In this document: positions 1 to 10,700 of the stretch, in pieces
How the letters are laid out: each line of letters begins with the position of its first letter
Numbering within the stretch: position 1 is the first letter of the stretch
Assembly (NCBI GenBank): GCA_037903475.1
Contig: JBAJFG010000039.1
Span: 62,001-126,000 of the forward strand
From: Ancylostoma caninum
Lineage: Eukaryota > Nematoda > Chromadorea > Rhabditida > Ancylostomatidae
Length of the DNA stretch: 64,000 nucleotides
Direction of reading: 5' to 3'
The notes under the pieces: model-generated
The model's database searches: none
What the model saw: the letters and a program-made list of their open reading frames with translations, nothing else
Told to the model about the DNA's origin: nothing
Position numbers and translations under genes: made by a program

Positions 1-69
1 CATTCCACTGGTCTTCCATAGAACATATGTATTCCATATAAATATTCGCTAAACTGACTGTTTTCGTCA

Positions 70-290
70 TGTTCGATCACCAATAAAACTGGCAGAAAGT
101 AAAAACTGTGTTTGTGGGTATCGTAGCAACGCGGTGACACCGATCTTGGTAACATATCGATTGCGGAGGCCGCGTCGCTGCCGCCGTCGTCAATCCGGAA
201 TCGATACGTATCAAAAGTGGTGCAGATGCAGCAGCAACAATTGAAAGCGCACACTCCGTGAGGAGTATAACAGTACCCAAACTTTCAATT
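70..290. repeat. ATCGATACGTATC-family element
   Basis: Contains ATATCGATTGC and, on the other arm, ATCGATACGTATC, with GGAGTATAACAG near the right end. It resembles the blocks at 480-680, 965-1310, 19990-20150 and 27745-28090. Confidence 0.4.
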
Positions 291-479
291 CCACGAAGAA
301 AATTCGAAGTCTGTTTTTGACCACATAAACAGCACTATCTTATATGTTGATCCGAAACGCCAGCTTACAAAAAGCAAGCGATTGGATGCTCAGGTTCAGC
401 AAAGCATGGTGGCATCAAGTTCAAATTACCGCCTGACCACTAGGCACTCGTCCTTCCGGTTCATTTTTAGCTGCTGCTA

Positions 480-680
480 CACTGCTCGAGGAGTATAGCT
501 GTTTCAGTAGGTGCAGTCACGGTGACAGTGGGTTTGGTACATATCGATTGCGTGCTGACGACGGCGCCAGCAACGCGCCACCGTCGATCGATACCCATCA
601 AAACCAGTGTCGTCGCAGCCGCGATGATCTAACCCGCCATACTCGTTGAGGAGTTAGCGACAGTTCTTGGAACTATTATG
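480..680. repeat. ATCGATACGTATC-family element
   Basis: GAGGAGTATAGCTG on the left, ACATATCGATTGCG and CGATCGATACCCATC in the middle, and CTCGTTGAGGAGTTAGC on the right. It matches the neighbouring copy at 70-290 in order and spacing. Confidence 0.45.
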
Positions 681-964
681 ATAGATCACAGGTACTACGG
701 TACTGATTGAGAAGGGTTGTTTATGAGGAAGGAAGGCAAATGACATCTAGAATTTGGCTGAACCAGGAAAACAGGAACAAAGTATGTCATGTTCAAGGAA
801 CCCACCAGGATATTTAATTTTTTTACATCTGAGTTAATCCAAAGCAATAGTACAAGAACATATGAAACATCGTGAGGAAACGAGTCCATTGGGGTTCGGA
901 TAACATCTAACATCTTTGGGTAACAGCTGTTTCCTACAAGTTAATGCCTCGACTGAGAGGGAAC

Positions 965-1310
965 GGGTGAGCCGTGAAAACTGGGCTATAACCGCTCGTG
1001 GAGTATAACACCGTGCGTTTCCGTCGCTACCCACACCAATCCGGTACAGGAGTGTGCGGAAATGAAATTTCAACTCCCGTAACAAGCAAAACGGAAAATG
1101 GAAACCCAAAAAGGGCGTAAAAAGAAATGCGGAAAACGGAAGCCTCTCTTCACCCTTGTTCCCGCCACCCAATTTTTCAATTTTGGGCATGGTTTCGCTG
1201 GTGTCACTGCAGCACGAGCCACCGGCAATGAATACCCATCAAAATCAAAGTCGCCAGGGGTGACTGCGACTTACAGGGCTATACTCCACGTGTAGTATAG
1301 AGGCAGCTGA
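965..1310. repeat. ATCGATACGTATC-family element, interrupted
   Basis: Outer arms CGCTCGTGGAGTATAAC and ATACTCCACGTGTAGTATAG are complementary in outline. The middle holds ATGAATACCCATCAAAATC, like the copy at 480-680, but is about 100 bases longer, so it may carry an insertion. Confidence 0.35.
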
Positions 1311-1916
1311 TGAGAAGTAGAATTCTGAAAAAAAAACGGTCCATGTGGGTCGTCTTACGCATGGTTTTTGCTCGTACAGTTTCTCACTGTTTTAGCGACG
1401 CCCAAGTTTTGATCTACGCCTGAATTACTGCGTTTATCGATCAATACAGTTCATCAGCTGATCAATACATACATATTTGGGTAAATAGTAGGTTCAACTA
1501 AGAAATTATCAAATGCAAGAGAAGTATCCAAGAAAAACTAGTGGCATAGTTATGTAGGCGCGCTCGTTGTACGCGTCCTACATCATTGAACACTCCAAAC
1601 CCTCACATCAGATGAGAACTCCGAGGAATGTAATGATTCATAAGAAAACATTACTACTTGGATGCTTTCCGATAGGCTACCGTCGCTGCTGCTGTCTACT
1701 GTCACATCAGCTATGTATTGGGAGCAACAATTTTCAACGATGGATGCTTCGAATAACTTTTTTCTGGAGATATAACCAATAAATCCTGAGGTGGCAAATT
1801 GGGGCACTTTCAAACCACTTTCAAGTTTGATACCTGCGTGAATCAACGATTCAGAATAGAAAATATAAGGCATAGCCTATTATCATATCGGCAGGGAGTG
1901 TCAATAGCATTTAGAC
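1311..1916. other. no gene seen
   Basis: Ordinary AT-rich sequence with short overlapping frames on both strands. I see no splice-consistent coding structure and no clear inverted repeat. Confidence 0.5.
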
Positions 1917-2036
1917 TCCTCCGCGGCCGGTCGCGCCACCACACCTATGCGGCGCGGTTGGGCGCTGTGCGCATTATGCCAGCCCAACTACCTCCCCGCG
2001 CCGCGTAGGTGATGCAGCGCGGTAAGCCGCGGAGGG
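1917..2036. repeat. GC-rich CACCTACGC/GCGCGG hairpin element
   Basis: Outer ends CTCCGCGG and CCGCGGAG pair. Inner arms carry CACACCTATGCGGCGCGG and CCGCGCCGCGTAGGTGATG. Same family as 17502-17615 and the 56.9-57.5 kb cluster. Confidence 0.7.
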
Positions 2037-4033
2037 GTGCAACAGTGAATGACTCTTCGTGTACATCTGACTCAGGAAAATCGTCCACTTTTGATGAGCG
2101 GGAAGCCTGGACTCTTACCTGTAACGTTTATGAATCCAGTCACTGGACAAAAAGGCACCATAATTTTTGGAGAAATTAGGTGAGACAGACCAAATCAGAC
2201 CATAGGATGGATTAGCACTCATTTTGATAATAGCTTTTTTTCCTGCACGATCCTCTTCCACCTATGTAGGGTACTTAGTCTTGAAAGTCTCTCCACCTCG
2301 TTAAGAGTACAGCAGTCAGATTGCTACGTAATAACAATCGCTAGCATCCCTTTGTACACAAAAACTTGCTTATTCATACAGCGTGGCGAAAAATCACAGC
2401 TTCGCACATCCGCGACAGTCATTGATTCCACGTTCTATGAACGCGTCAGGTTCTCCTTGTGCCTGAAGAAAATTCACTTTGTCACTTACCTTATCTGAAG
2501 ATTGAATCACTTATGAAACAGGACCTAATCGCCGGAAAACAGTAGCGTTTTTGGATCCACTAGCGCGATGATGCGCCGGCGCGTGACAAAACACACCTAC
2601 GCAGTAATGAATTTACGCAAAAAATCTCGACGATGATATGTTTGGCGATCGTATCGCAACGAGGAGGCGTCTGCTCCTTCTGGTCGCAATCGCAGCGATG
2701 CTGCTGCCGGTCGCAGCTACTCTGCTTAGAAAGCACAGCTCTAATCTTTTCATGACCGTACACAGTTTTATCCGTGTACACAGGTAACATCCTGAGGATT
2801 TCCCAAATTGTAACTGAGTTACCTTGGCTTCGACAATTTCTGGTTGAATTTGTTGTAGTTTCCGAAATTAGACGAGGCTTCTGAGATTCTGTAAACTCTA
2901 ACGTAATTTCGTCGGAAATTTTCCAAGTGTTTCCTAGAAATTCCCAGATTTTGGCCGGATTTCCCACTTTCACTTCTCAGCAGATATTCGAAAATCTCCC
3001 TACTTCCGGCCAATTTTTCATTTGAATTTTTAAAAGTTCACCCGGATTTCTTCCTAAGATTTTCTGAACCCGAGCAAAACTTCGCGATATCCTGGCAGGA
3101 ATTCTTGTACCTTCCAGATTTCACGTAGGTAATAATCATAATTTCGAGCGACTGCTTTTTGCTCTGCCGTCCAGATGTCACCAGCCTTCGGGTAGACCAC
3201 CAGACCTCAAAGGCTTGTATGAACTAAGGGATGAGTTATTCACCTGGCACCCTCCTTTTACCTGGTAACCTCAGGTCTACCCATCTCTTGGAAAATTCTC
3301 CCTTCGTCCTACCCATCCTGTTTTGATGCTTTACCGTGTTAGTGACCACTGCATGTTGAGCTTAATTTTTCCTTTGTTCTGGTTTCACGCCTTTTTGGTT
3401 GGTACACTTTGAGTGTATCAATAAATAAGTAAATAAAACAAATAGGACTCCCAGCAAATTCGAAAATTTGAAGATTCTTAGAATATTCTGGAAATTTCGA
3501 CAGTCACTTTGTCTTTGTCCAATTGTTGAGGGGATTGCTCGGACTCAAATTTTGACTTGGTTTCGCAGACTCTCCAAAATTCTGTGTGAATTTCTCAGAA
3601 TTCCTCCATTCTGGCCAGAATCTTCTAACTTTCAGCCGGTTTTTCCTGTATATTCTTGAAATTTTGTAGGATTTCTGGTAATCTCCTCGTGATTCGAGAA
3701 GACTTCCTAGAAAGTTTTGGATACAGACAGCATTTACTCAGCTTTTTTTTTGAGATTCGACTGGATTTTTCCAGAATTTCCTAAGCTTCTGATGAATTTC
3801 CTAGAATTTAATGGGTTCTGGCTGGATCCAAGGTCTTTCCAGATACTATCTTGCACACTAAATGAGTGCTGTTGTACCATGTTTTCTAGAATTTTTATAC
3901 TAATTTACCTCTGTCTTATCTACCACCTCTGAATTCAAAATCTCATGGCTCTCCTTACCTTGATCTGTCTGGATCATTTGCTCAATGACATATGACACGC
4001 TTCCTGTTTTCTTGAATATTTCCTGGCGAACTT
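2037..4033. other. intergenic, diffuse TTCCTAGAATTT-like repetition
   Basis: From about 2800 to 3840 the sequence repeatedly uses variants of AATTTCC(T)AGAA and GGAATTTCC on both strands, probably an old degenerate repeat. A 49-codon frame at 2638-2787 begins with a hydrophobic stretch (LLLLVAIAAMLLPVAATLL) and ends at a possible donor, but nothing supports it as a gene. A weak relative of the GAGATTACCC family lies near 3190-3290. Confidence 0.35.
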
Positions 4034-4160
4034 CTGGATGCACTATCCCATGTTACCCTTTATCTGACACCCATCATCATGTTTACCTCTGCGTGAGCTG
4101 TCTATAGACATTGCTACCAGTTGCTAAGAGATTACCCATCCTTTAAAGGATGCATCAGGG
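4034..4160. repeat. GAGATTACCC-family element
   Basis: Left end TGGATGCACTATCCCATG; right end GAGATTACCCATCC followed by GGATGCATCAGG. It is a diverged copy of the elements at 25748-25861, 25912-26029 and elsewhere. Confidence 0.45.
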
Positions 4161-6228
4161 ACCTGAAGAGCGGATGGGGCGAAGCTCACTTTCTCGAATC
4201 CTATCGGGAAGTGGGGGCAGACTTTACCTAACAGTATTACGTACTCTCCTCGAATCCAGAATAAGTGGTCATTTTAACCGATAGAGGGAAATATCGCGAG
4301 GAAAATGGGCTACATTTCCTAAAACAACTTTTAGTAGCTTCGAAATAATGGGAATTTAGCACTTTTCATAGTTTTCTCCTCGAAAAAAGATCCACGAAAA
4401 TTCATTCTCAACGTAGCAGACCCACCCGAGACACATGTGTTTTTCATCAATTTCCTCTTAGCCATGGGCAAGATTCGTCTTCTTTGCCCGGGTTAATGAT
4501 CGCTTCAACCTCAACAGCCGTCCTTTAATGATGTGCTCTTTGCAGGTGACATTTCTTTTGTTCTTTTCCTGTCTGAATCACTGCGCTTCCTGGCGTCTCT
4601 CGCCGCAAAGCACTTCGTTTTATTTTGAATCGCAAGCATGGCGACTGCTCCACTACGAAAAAACCTCGGTGCGTTACGTTTTTCTCATTATTACTGGTCT
4701 TTCCATCAATCACTATGTACTCCTAAAGGTTTTCGGTTAAACCGCAACACTCGCAGCCGAGAAATGACATCCTTTCCCCATTTTAAATTCCTTATGAGCT
4801 ATCGCTCATACCAAATAGATAATCAGTATTGCTACTGCTTTTATTTACCGTAGTTATTTATTTATTTGCACGCTGTTATCTTATGGTAAATGGTGAACAT
4901 TTTTCTCCTTCCTAGTTCGTTTCCCAGGCTCTTAGACGGCTTTAGTAAATGGTAAATATGTTTTGGAAAAATGTAAACAGTGCAAGAGTACAGGCAAAAG
5001 GGCATGAATCGTACATGAGCAAAAATATGCCAGAAGCAGATATCCCATCTATCGATTTGAAAATAAAGAAAGTTTCAATTTTCGCGGAACTTCATAATCC
5101 TAGCTTTTCATTCCGGAAAAGAATTACAAACATTATATAAATGCTTAACATCGATCCACAAATATCATGAAATAATTAGCAAAATTACAGGGCAATCAGG
5201 TAAATACCAATACTAGAGTACTTAAATCATCTCAACCAGTTATTCATACCAAAACTTCGAAATGCCACGGAAGAATCAGAAACCGTATGAGTCACTGTTA
5301 ACCAATGCCAATGAAATTAAATCATTCGTCATTCATTACAGCATCAGATATGTCACTATTCGCACTGTCACTCGCTTCCTTGAAGGGAGAAACAAGAGTC
5401 ATCTGTATTTCGTTGGCCATTGGTCAGCTCATTCGCAGTGGAGCGCGTTCAGTGAATGACAATCTAAAATTTCATCCAAGCGGCCCTAGAATTTTTAATG
5501 GTTTTTCCAGTTCAAATTTTGCATAGAGAGGTAATTCGAGGTCCTGAACACGGATGTCGTATCCATTCTGAAGCGGGATCCAGTTTTGTAAGGTTACGGT
5601 ACGTCTACTGTGGATGTGGTACTTCAGAGTCGTTCCAAATTTTGCGTTGACGGCGGGCGGGGAGGGGGGGGGGGGTTAAGGATCAAAAACAAAGAGATGA
5701 TGATCGTGATGCAACTATGAGCTTATCTTTCTGCGCAAAGTTCTAGAAGATTTTGATACCGTATCTACCGCATCCCTTATCGTAACGCTACCAAAATGTA
5801 GTTACACTACAAATGGACTTCAACGCTCGATTTTGGCCTGTGTAGTCGAAAAAGTAAGTAAAAAGTAGACAGTATTAGTAAACTCCTGGTAGGTAGCTAT
5901 GGTCCGTTCCAAACACGTTGATTCACTCACACTGCCTTCTTTCTCGATACTCTCTCCGATCGCTCGCTCTGCCATCTCTTCAGCTGTCCTTCCTAGTGAA
6001 AGAGACTATAAATGGAGCTTGTTTCAATTTAAGAAGAAATTTTTGGCTGAAAGAGCTTCAGAACCTAACTTAGGCGGCGTTGGACAAGTCGGAATCCGGA
6101 CAAGTTGTGTAAAAAAGTATATCCACTCCAGAAACAAGTGACTAATGATTTGTTGTCATAACAGCCTGACCTCAACAATGCTTAAAATGCTTCATAGGCT
6201 TATTCATTCGCTGTTGGCGTGACCATTG
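4161..6228. other. no gene seen; 12-base G run at 5664-5675
   Basis: Only short frames, none with convincing flanking splice sites. One plus-strand frame (5899-6141) includes KKFLAERASEPNLGGVGQVG, which could be a missed upstream exon but does not join in phase to 6229. The G run is directly preceded by GGCGGGCGGGGA. Confidence 0.3.
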
Positions 6229-7527
6229 ATGAATCACACTCCAGGAAATGACGACGCCAACGGAGGAACCGGCAAAGCAGCTGTAAAGCAGAGAGTGAGA
6301 TTCGAATCAGGGCTGCCTGATGGTAGTTCATCCGACGAGGTGGAGCACAGCCCTGGTGAAGAGGAGAGGATGTCAGCTGAGGTTTGTCAAGCGCTTTTTT
6401 TTTCTTTGTGGGGGACATTTTGCCGATTTTTAGTGGCAGTTGTCCTCGATACCGGGCAAACACTGTGACAATTTCAATTTCCGAGAAATTCTTCAGAATG
6501 TACAACTCGTGTACAAATTAATTTCCTTTGAAGATCTATAGATTCCTTTATTGCATTCCAAATGTTCCTAGTAACATTCCAGCAACGCCCATCGTCACAT
6601 CACGGCATTTCAAGTCGAATCCACAAAAGAAAAATGCCAGTGCGACGCCCAACAGCGTATGTCTCCGATAAGGGTGCTGCCGAAGAAAAAGAAGACGATG
6701 AAGAGGATGATAAGGAACAGGAGACACCTCCAGAAGATGTGAGTTCTACTAGGGAACAAACCCTTCACAGTTACATCAAATGCAGTAGGCGTCGATGAAG
6801 CTCACGAATTTGCGGACAATAGCGCGGATGCAGCAACGCGACCGCGCGCATGCCTTCTTATGTTTCCATGCGGACAATCATGGCGACATTTAGCGTTTTT
6901 CATCTTGTCTCATGACTTCACAATGGGAATAATACTACACATCGCCACGATCAGCCCAAGAGTAGCGCAAGATGAGTATTTTAGCGCGCGGTCGCGGTGC
7001 GGTTGGCCCTCAAGTCCACAAATTCTTCGGCTCCATCGACGCTCATTGCACAGTGGACGTCGATGGCGGTGACCCTTCCATGGCCTCGTAAAGGACGGCG
7101 TGCGTGCCGTAACCGATGTCTTCTGCTGCTGTTATACTATGCTTCTTTACCCGATTTTAAGGGTTTCCGACGAAATCGGGGAGAAAAGCGTCTAGAATTA
7201 GCACTCCGCCGGCAGATGACATCGATGCCGGCGCGGTTGCGCGGCGTCTTTCTTGAAGCCGCGGGATGGGCCATCGTCATCGACTTCATCGACTTCCACT
7301 GCACATATTCATTTATTTATATTATTTATATGTCGCTGCAGAAACCGTTTTCAGCACAAACTTCCCTTACCATGTGTAGATCTTTCTTGCAGATCCCTAA
7401 AAAATCCCCAACCTTGGATCAACGACTTCGCGAACTTTCGCTGAAATATCGACAACAGGAATGCTCCCCCGAACGAGCAGAAGCGATCACACGAACTAAG
7501 GGCACAAGAGCTTCATGTGACTCATAG
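6229..7527 (+). CDS. unknown nematode protein, 3 exons, RVxF motif
   Basis: Three phase-0 exons, 6229-6381, 6583-6738 and 7393-7527, join into 147 codons. An in-frame TGA lies just upstream of the ATG. Junctions are GAG/gtttgt...ttccag, GAT/gtgagt...cttgcag, and the stop is TAG. Exon 1 carries KQRVRFESG, matching the RVxF docking motif for protein phosphatase 1, followed by an acidic serine stretch (DGSSSDEVEHSPGEEE). Exon 2 is basic and then strongly acidic (EEKEDDEEDDKEQE). Exon 3 contains a possible short helix (LDQRLRELSLKYRQQE). No signal peptide or membrane segment is seen. I do not recognise the family; the PP1 link is an inference from one short motif. The gene converges with ILF2. 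Its second intron (654 bases) is largely two foldback elements. Additional upstream exons cannot be excluded. Confidence 0.6.
6788..7047. repeat. foldback element in intron 2 (left copy)
   Basis: Inverted repeat. The left end has GCGTCGATGAAGC and CGCGACCGCGCGC; the right end has GCGCGCGGTCGCGG and GGCTCCATCGACGC. It lies wholly inside the intron of the gene at 6229-7527. A related arm (GAGCGTCGATGAAGCTCAC) recurs near 12441. Confidence 0.6.
7047..7302. repeat. foldback element in intron 2 (right copy)
   Basis: Second inverted repeat abutting the first. The left arm includes GTGGACGTCGATGGCG and CATGGCCTCG; the right arm includes GAAGCCGCGGGATGGGCC and GACTTCCACTGC. It is related to the element at 56592-56864. 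Confidence 0.6.
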
Positions 7528-7669
7528 ATCTCTAGTTGTTCTTGAAAACTAACCCAGTTATGTCATCTGATCATTGATTAGGATGGTTTGTTGCATTTTT
7601 ATACTAGAAACTAGTCATTTTAACAATGACACTAACGCTCCGTTCATACATTACGCAAAAAGAGGAATG

Positions 7670-7675
7670 AATAAA
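7670..7675 (+). promoter_or_regulatory. AATAAA polyadenylation signal
   Basis: AATAAA lies 143 bases after the stop at 7527, inside the 261-base gap between the two convergent stop codons. It is the only canonical signal between the genes and is on the plus strand. Confidence 0.5.
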
Positions 7676-7788
7676 TATGTGTAGAACACAAACAACAACA
7701 AAGCACAAGATATTCACAAAGGATAACAACCACGAAGGAACAGAAGCGCTGTTGGATACAGGGGAACAAATTTTTGTTCTGGGAGTGT

Positions 7789-10700
7789 TTAAGCCTTGAT
7801 AATCTCTTGTTCTAAAGCTTCATCCGCCTCACAGAACTTGGGCTTCATGCAATCTTCCGTATAGGCGACTTCCAGCGGCGAAACTGCTACACCATTCCAC
7901 ACAGAGACTTCCTTGCTGAGATCTAAAAAAGCTATGATATGAGCCAAACAAAAATAGTTCACTTTGTAGAACCAAAAACTCGGGGAAACGGAATATGCAT
8001 GAAACAAATATGAATTCTTCATGTAACGATGATAAAGCTAAACAACATCTCACCAATTCCAAGTTTACTGGGATCCGTGCCCAGAACTGCAGCGTGTCCA
8101 CCGTTACAAATAACTCGAAGCAACGTTTGGGCGGTACTGCATACAAGGTCCTAAAGTTTCATACTAAACATTCAGAAATAGGTACAGGAGGAGGAATCTC
8201 ACCATGTCTTCAAATGAGAGATCATAAGCAATGCGCATGCCTGGTTCCGTTGGATCAAACAAGGTAGGACTTCCGGGCAAGAAAATTCCTGAAGATGAAC
8301 AACAGATAACAGTAACGACATCACCAACATGTTGAGTCCAAATATTCTCTTTCTTAATGTTCTGAGGACTAAAAACCTGTGACAGCTTTATACAAGGTAG
8401 GAGGATGAATTGAAAATGCGCCGCAACTATTTCTTTCCCCAAAAAATGGTGAAATTTGACCTGCCAGTTGAACAGACGACCTCGTATTCCAGAATTCAAC
8501 ATATTTTCTAGTTTTCTAGAAGGTGAAGAACTTACAGAAAAAAGAATAGCCTATCAAATGCTTTGAATTTGAAAATAGAGGGATTCAGCAAACGACTCAA
8601 TTACAGCTCCTACTACTAGTACAACAAAGCGGCAAAGCGCTACTAAACAAACTAACCAGTTGACAGTGCTTCGAAGACTCTTCGGAATGCTGGCCCAAGC
8701 GGCAATGGCTGTCGGTTGGATGTATTCATGACAGCAAAGTGAGCCTCAACAATACGGGATCAGTATCAAGAAACAATGTTTCGAAAGCCGAAGAATTTAA
8801 AATAAAAAGTTCATAATATGATAGAAAAACTATCTGTTGAAATCCTAGCGAAAAAATAAACGCAAAACTTACAAGGTATTCAATAACCCAAACGGAGAGT
8901 GGTTGAAGCCCAGTGTATCGTCGACGGATATCCTTTAGAACGCGTACCAGCATCTGAAGGAAGGCAGTTCATACTCTTCCTCAAGAAAACGTCTCCTCCA
9001 ACGACTTGCCTTGAATGGAGACTGTAGCGTAGCCTCTTCGAACCATATAACGTGACGAATTGCATGATGATTAATCATCATTACTCGTTCAGGTACTGAA
9101 AACCACTACATCCCTCAGAAAACCCAAACTTTTAGGAAAAAAAGACCTCAAATTGAAACAAGTGTTCTAAGAATTACTCACAATGGAGATCTTGTTCCAA
9201 GTTAGGAGCATTACTTGGAAGGGTAGTTATGAGTATGCGGACTTGTGCGCTTGCTGCTGCCAAAAGACATCCATAGTCGCGGGAGACACAAGAAATCACT
9301 GTAACGACAGAGCATTGAATGGTAAAAACAGCAAAAATGGTATAAAGCGAATGGTATCGATTCAACTTACCTTCTTTCTGTGCTCTTACTTCTTCAGCAA
9401 GTTTATTCCCCAAAGCGGCCACAGCCTCAACTGAAAGTCAAATTTTCGGTGAAAACGTTCACAATTTATTCAAAGAAAACATTCCTTAGCTTTTCAAGCA
9501 AACTAGATCATGAGAATCAGCAAGCCCATGAATAAGAAATCGCTCACAAGTAGGAAGAGTCTGCATAACAATGACTATATCAGCAACGGTGTGTCCTGTC
9601 AACGCTGTGTCCTTCTTGAATGATCCAACTTCACGATAATCCTCGAATTTCTGCAAAAAAAAACCCTCACTAAAAAATTACAGGAAAAAAAACACAGAAA
9701 CAGTGAGGCATTTAAACTCACCACTCCTGGCACGCTATCTGGTGTGTTCATTACTTTGTCGATCGCTGTCTTCACTTTCAGAACCAATGCAGCAACGGTC
9801 GCTCGTTCAGAGTCGGATGGGGTAAGCGCGGTAGCACGTGCTACTACATCCTGAGAATAAACAGGCATAGTTCATACATAGTATAGGGGGACTTGACATG
9901 CAGAACAACACTTTTAAAATTATGATATCATGCATACACTTGTAGGGAAGTAAATGAAACAGGAGTGGAACAATGAATTCGATGTTCTGATCATGTAAAG
10001 TCGCACCAGTTTTCTCCCATAACCCCGTTTTTGTAGGGATGTACTAATCAGGGAAGGATACTAGGGGGGTCCGACAACCCGTAATGAAATGGATACTGCC
10101 AAATGCAGTTTTCGATGCTGATCTTGGATCCGTTTTCCTTATCTGCCGCGGACCTCTTTGTGAAAAGTTGCGTGGCATGATTTCGGCTAGTTTAGGTCGG
10201 CCAGATCTGACTATCGAGTCATATTCTGGAAATAAATATGTGCGAAAACCATTCCAAACTTGTCATTTAACTGAAATTAATTAATACTTCCGAAATTTTC
10301 TGAGATCCAGATAAGTTCCCGCGATATTTTGGCAAATTATATCTAGGAAGCCAAATTTTAGTTGCCTGTGCAAACTGGAATCACGCCACCTAAATCTTCA
10401 TCGATAACTCCGCAGCAGGTGAGGATAACGGTTTTGAGATCAGCATCGAAAACTGCATATGACAGCATAAATTTCGTTACGAACTGTTGGACCTCTCTAG
10501 TATCGTTTCCTGATAAGATTACAGTAAGGAACAGAAAACGTCAATCTTGGCAATGAAATGACAATTTGATGAGGCATAATCCCGCTTTTTCGAAAAGAAA
10601 AAAATCGCGGAAAAGTCTTCACTGCTGATTAGAGATTCTCGAAGGTGATTAACATCGCATCCACTTTATAACGAAGCCTTATTTATGTTAGCTAGACTGC

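Noticed and set aside
6997..7392. Front two thirds of a 176-codon plus frame
   Set aside because: This part reads through the intron foldback elements; only 7393-7527 is the real third exon.
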